Source: Verpa conica
Taxonomy: Eukaryota; Ascomycota; Pezizomycetes; Pezizales; Morchellaceae
Length of the DNA: 64,000 nucleotides
Assembly (NCBI GenBank): GCA_033030425.1
Contig: JAUFSD010000023.1
Coordinates: 682,001-746,000 of the forward strand
Direction of reading: 5' to 3'
Position 1 is the first letter of the stretch. Each line of letters starts with the position of its first letter. Shown here piece after piece: positions 60,479 through 64,000 of the stretch. Both the position numbers and the translations under genes were made by a program. The notes beneath the pieces are model-generated. The model was not told the DNA's origin and ran no database searches. It was given only the letters and a program-made list of their open reading frames with translations.

Positions 60479-62973
60479 TCACTCACCAACACCTCCCCAA
60501 ACCATTACAACATCCCCTACTTTAATCCTCGCTACTTCATCCTTTCCCTCCAACGGTAAATGCACTGCATGCTGTCCAAATAACACTCTGCCGCCTATCC
60601 TTCTCGTCTTTGCTAGAGTCACATATGGCTCCTCGTTCTTCTCCGCTGTGTCTTGGTCTACACAGACCATATGACATCTCCTACATGGACCCAGGGGCTG
60701 TTTCGAGAGGTTAGCAGATCAACCACGAAAGCCTGATAGAGTAGACGAGTATGACATGCCTCAAAATACTCTTGCCCAATCTTAATGTGTTTCCACCCAT
60801 CCTCGGCATAGGGCCTGGGAGCACTGATCTCCCGAATAATAATATTCGCACGAAACACATCTGGCCCTGCGAGTTTTCCTCCAGTATAGCTTATCAAAGA
60901 ATTAAGCTCATCAACACTACTCCGGTTTATAATGAGGATCGGACTCTCGTTTGATAATAGTATTGGCGTGTCCACTTTGTAAGAAGTAATTTCTTGCATG
61001 ACCCTCTGTTCCTTTGCTAGGTGGGGTTTAAACCTTCTCCCACCACTCGCCAAGTTTGCAGGGAATCTTGCGAGTGTACATGGAACTCCCAAGGCGACTG
61101 AGAAGAAATCGATTATATGTTGCGAGCTGTAAGTAAGTGTCGTGATCTTATCTCCGCATACCTGAGAAGCGCTGGACTTCAGTGCACAAAGATGCTCGGG
61201 GATACAAGAAAGAGGAATGAAAAGTGGAGGAATGGCGTGGGAGTTGTGGAGAGACACCTGGAGCATGCCAGTAGTCAGGTTAATACTGGGCCTAATGAGC
61301 GCCATCTTATTGTATCGCTTCTGATCAATTGCCGTGCCAGTCCCGAGGTGGACTAGACACCATTCACGATCCCAGGCGAGGCCATGAGGGCGGATTTCCC
61401 AGGAGGTAGAAATAGGAATCTTGAAACCGCCACAAGACTTGATGGGGTAGATTGTTAAACTCTCCACTACCATCTCTGGCTGGCTGCTGATGGTTGTCTG
61501 TTGTAAAGATAGCCTAGTAGATTTATGGTCCACGTAGAACTCATCTAAGAACCGTCCTAGCACTATTATATCGTCAACTGTGCTCATAGCTCCTAATGAA
61601 ATTCTAATCGCGCCGGTAGGTTTCCCTCTCATAACATCTTGGTCATCCCAGCATCGGTGTCCGGCTAGGTAGTTCTGCTCGATTTCCCACCCTTCAAGGC
61701 CGACCCACTTTTCTACGCCTCCAGGATTGCAGAGACCTCCTGTTCGAATATGAATATTCTTGATAGAAGCTAGTTTCTCGACCTCTGCATAGCCGACCCA
61801 TGACCCATCTACTCGTTGCATGTTGAATGCGATTATAGGACCTTGGGTGAGGGATGTGGTATAATCTTCGGAGCTATAGATTACGCAGAGTTTCCGGCCG
61901 TTTGCGTGCTGTAGGGTGGAGAGAAGGTCATGCATGACTTTGATCAGTGAAAATACATGTCTTGAGATCAAAGAATAATTCCCATATAATCGTTTGTGGG
62001 TGGTGATTGCAGCATCAAGGGCGAGTATCGAATGGAACGCACTCGTCCCATCCTCCAGGTGTGAATGTGGGGAGTCCTCTTTCCGAGCATGGAACCTTCC
62101 CTTACACCCCACAACCACATCAACTGTCCCTCCTCCGAAGTAACGCCGAGACTTGAGAATACCTGCGGACGACCGTCGAATAATTAACGCTCCCAGGTCA
62201 GGAAACCCGAACATTTTATAGAAACTCAACACTGTAAAATCGGGTGCCTTTGAGCTGTCACTTAGATCTAATAGGGTGGTCGTGAGAAGTGCTGCGGCGT
62301 CGAGCAACGAGTACCATCCATGTTGTGCTGTCCTCAACCTTCCTGCCCAGTCTTGGGGATATCGTTGCCCGGAGAAATTTGATTGCGCCGGCCAACCGAA
62401 TAAACCCAGTATATCGTCTTCGCATGGGCCCCGAAGCCAAAGCTCAACTTCGGCGTTCGAAGTATAACAAGTTGATTCTTTAGCCAGTTCTCGTATACCT
62501 ACTAAGCTCGTATGTGCATCCCTATGATATTTGAATCGGAACCCACTCTCTTGGGCTGTAAATGCTTCGAGGACGAGCTTTATCCCGGCGGTAGCATTCG
62601 CACAGAACACAACATCGAATTCCTCAGGGTCTGCGTTGAAGAGGCGGAGAACGCGGAGGCGGGTATCGTCGATTCTTTTTGTTGTTTGTTGGGAGGAGGG
62701 AGATAGAGAATGTGGGTTTCCGTAGAGGTTGGAGCATAAATCTGCGGAGAAAGCTTGGATCAAAGACGTTGCATAGAGGGTTGTCCCTGCGTGGTCTAGA
62801 TATGTTATATCTACCAGTCCCATCAATAATCAGTAATGGAATATAAAGCGACAGGGGGGTGGGTACCGCTTACCTTTAAGTTGCGGATATTCAGTACTTC
62901 TTAATTCCTCGACTATAGGGTTATACCCCTCAGATAAAACTCTCTTCCGTATAGTATCTTTTCGTAGGTCCAT
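60479..62973 (-). CDS. hxB: Molybdenum cofactor sulfurase (NifS-like plus MOSC domains)
   Basis: Transfers sulfur to the molybdenum cofactor of xanthine dehydrogenase/aldehyde oxidase-type enzymes (hxB in Aspergillus). Three exons: 62973–62874, 62810–60760, 60697–60479; 789 residues. The PLP-dependent aminotransferase-V domain starts DITYLDHAGTTLY at 34; NLYGNPHSLSPSS lies at 61–73, and the PLP lysine is K232 in SFYKMFGF. The sulfur-carrying cysteine loop is TGGLCNPGGVEKWVG at about 390–405. The linker leads to the MOSC-N β-barrel (LTIYPIKSCGGFKIP) and MOSC core (LSNESPILIINRSS, FRANIII), ending with GPCRRCHMVCVDQ and VGDVVMVWGG. Intron 2 (60759–60698) must use a GC donor (GAG|GCATGT) to join YFE to PLGPCRRC; reading on instead reaches a stop within 33 codons and loses the MOSC end. 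Confidence 0.9.
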
Positions 62974-64000
62974 TTCGTAGTATTTTACACAAAGGTTCAA
63001 ATCAAAATTCCATCTACAAGCGGAATATATACTCTTGCGCCTACGGCTCTAGGCGGGCGTTGTGTGGGGAATGTGGCGATCCCCGGCTGTTGGATCCCGC
63101 CGTTATCCTAGATCCGGACATCAGCTTATCGGGATGTAACCTTTGATGAGTTTAATGGTCTTGATTTTTGAGATTTCATCTTTGATAATATGATGAGATG
63201 AGTTTCTTCTTTTTCCGTTTTTTCCTTCTCTGGGACTCAGGTATAAAAGAAGTCAGCAAAACAAAAGTCTAGGTCCTTCAAGCTATGCACTTAGCACACC
63301 AATTGTTCTAACCAACCACCGTGCGTAAGGAATGACTCTACCGCTATTTCTTGAAGAGTGTAGATTGGTTCTCAGCATCATATCCGGCTTAGTTGGTCGA
63401 ATCTACCAAACATAGGGTAGGAGGATGCCACTGGGGTCTCTACCCTGGAGCATGACGTGATAAAGATATATGGTGTAACTATATAGTAAGCTACATAGGA
63501 CAAGATAGTGGTACGCGCGCTCCCTAGCAGTAGTTGGAGCCACAACCGCTCTCTAAAGCAGATGCGGCCTCAATCTCCTGGGGTAAAGCCATAGTTGTAA
63601 TTGAATGTTTATTACTGGTAGATTCTTCCGTTTTGCTACCTCAACTATAAGCACCCCCCTTCAAAAGTATTATAAAGTCCCCTATCCCTAATACCCGTGA
63701 ACCCCCGTGGTCTATAGAATACCTTACAATCCTACCATTAAAGCAAGTGACGAGGCTGGTTTGTTGCTATGTAGAAGCGTAGCAGCAATAATCTAGACTA
63801 GACTGGCTTCTCGCATTCCCACAAGACATTGATATCAATAGAGGTAGGAAGAAAGTACACCCTGATGGTGTAACAAGAGATCTCAATTTCATAACTCTAG
63901 AGCTAAGCGTGTACTTTGGTATGTAATAAAAATTATTCTCTTTTCCAAAAATGCGCCCACCACCAATACTCAATACTCGTCTCTCCTAGCATATTCATAC
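62974..64000. other. Upstream region of the MoCo sulfurase gene
   Basis: 1.0 kb to the window end. Presumed sulfurase promoter; nothing else recognised. The open frame at 63767–63973 is not supported. Confidence 0.6.

Noticed and set aside
1..64000. A secondary-metabolite cluster, defence cassette or provirus
   Set aside because: All recognised genes are conserved single functions with independent promoters; there is no backbone enzyme, transposase, reverse transcriptase, capsid or nuclease gene in the window.

Overview
This window is nuclear DNA of a filamentous ascomycete (Pezizomycotina). Evidence: the genes are dense in short GT–AG introns (about 44–120 bp, often with CTAAC/CTGAC-like branch sites), and the protein set is typically fungal: CFEM, eisosome, Sfk1, trehalose synthase regulatory subunit, Irc20 and filamentous-fungal MFS. 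AT-rich intergenic stretches of 1–4 kb and only 19 recognisable genes in 64 kb suggest a lineage with a fairly relaxed genome. Pezizomycetes would fit, but that is inference, not shown. I rebuilt exon structures by hand from splice sites and reading frame. Every multi-exon model below sums to a whole number of codons, except the first gene, which is cut by the window edge.

Layout: 1–7.1 kb, plus strand: SERCA-type Ca2+-ATPase (5' cut), proteasome β3 (PUP3), TUG/UBX protein (UBX4). 8.5–9.4 kb, minus: J-domain glycine-zipper protein. 12.3–14.6 kb, plus: Mn-type cation diffusion facilitator. 17.5–18.0 kb, plus: LSM6. 19.5–20.2 kb, minus: CFEM protein. 21.5–23.5 kb, plus: MFS transporter. 25.9–29.6 kb, minus: 14-3-3 protein and a serine-rich protein with five RRxS sites. 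33.4–36.6 kb, minus: TPS3/TSL1-like trehalose regulator. 39.0–41.9 kb, plus: eisosome protein EIS1. 45.9–47.3 kb, minus: Sfk1/DRAM membrane protein. 48.1–53.0 kb, minus: IRC20/SHPRH SNF2-RING protein. 53.5–56.1 kb: a small mitochondrial-type membrane protein (minus), divergent to RAMP4 (plus), then an SMAP-domain nuclear protein (minus). 57.3–58.8 kb, minus: PAQR receptor. 60.5–63.0 kb, minus: molybdenum cofactor sulfurase.

The genes are mostly single-copy housekeeping functions with no shared pathway. I see no biosynthetic cluster, operon-like cassette, defence island or intact autonomous transposon. Some weak themes exist: membrane ion and stress physiology (SERCA, CDF, PAQR, TPS3 with an upstream AGGGG cluster), plasma-membrane organisation (EIS1 and Sfk1 as neighbours across a gene-poor island), and protein quality control (proteasome, UBX, J-domain, RAMP4).

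The most unusual signal is non-coding. Five copies of a very short dispersed element (24–50 bp) share a 3' end, TATGATTAATTyATTC plus an ATTC-type tail. They have different 5' ends, and each lies between 12–15-bp direct repeats of otherwise unrelated sequence, as expected of target-site duplications. This looks like micro-retroposition of an unidentified non-LTR or SINE-like RNA. Other notable points are foldback (MITE-like) elements, two of them inside introns of the CDF gene; microexons of 8, 12, 14 and 20 nt; two genes whose start codon is alone on its coding exon; a GC–AG intron; and a TPS3 phosphatase domain lacking a catalytic aspartate.
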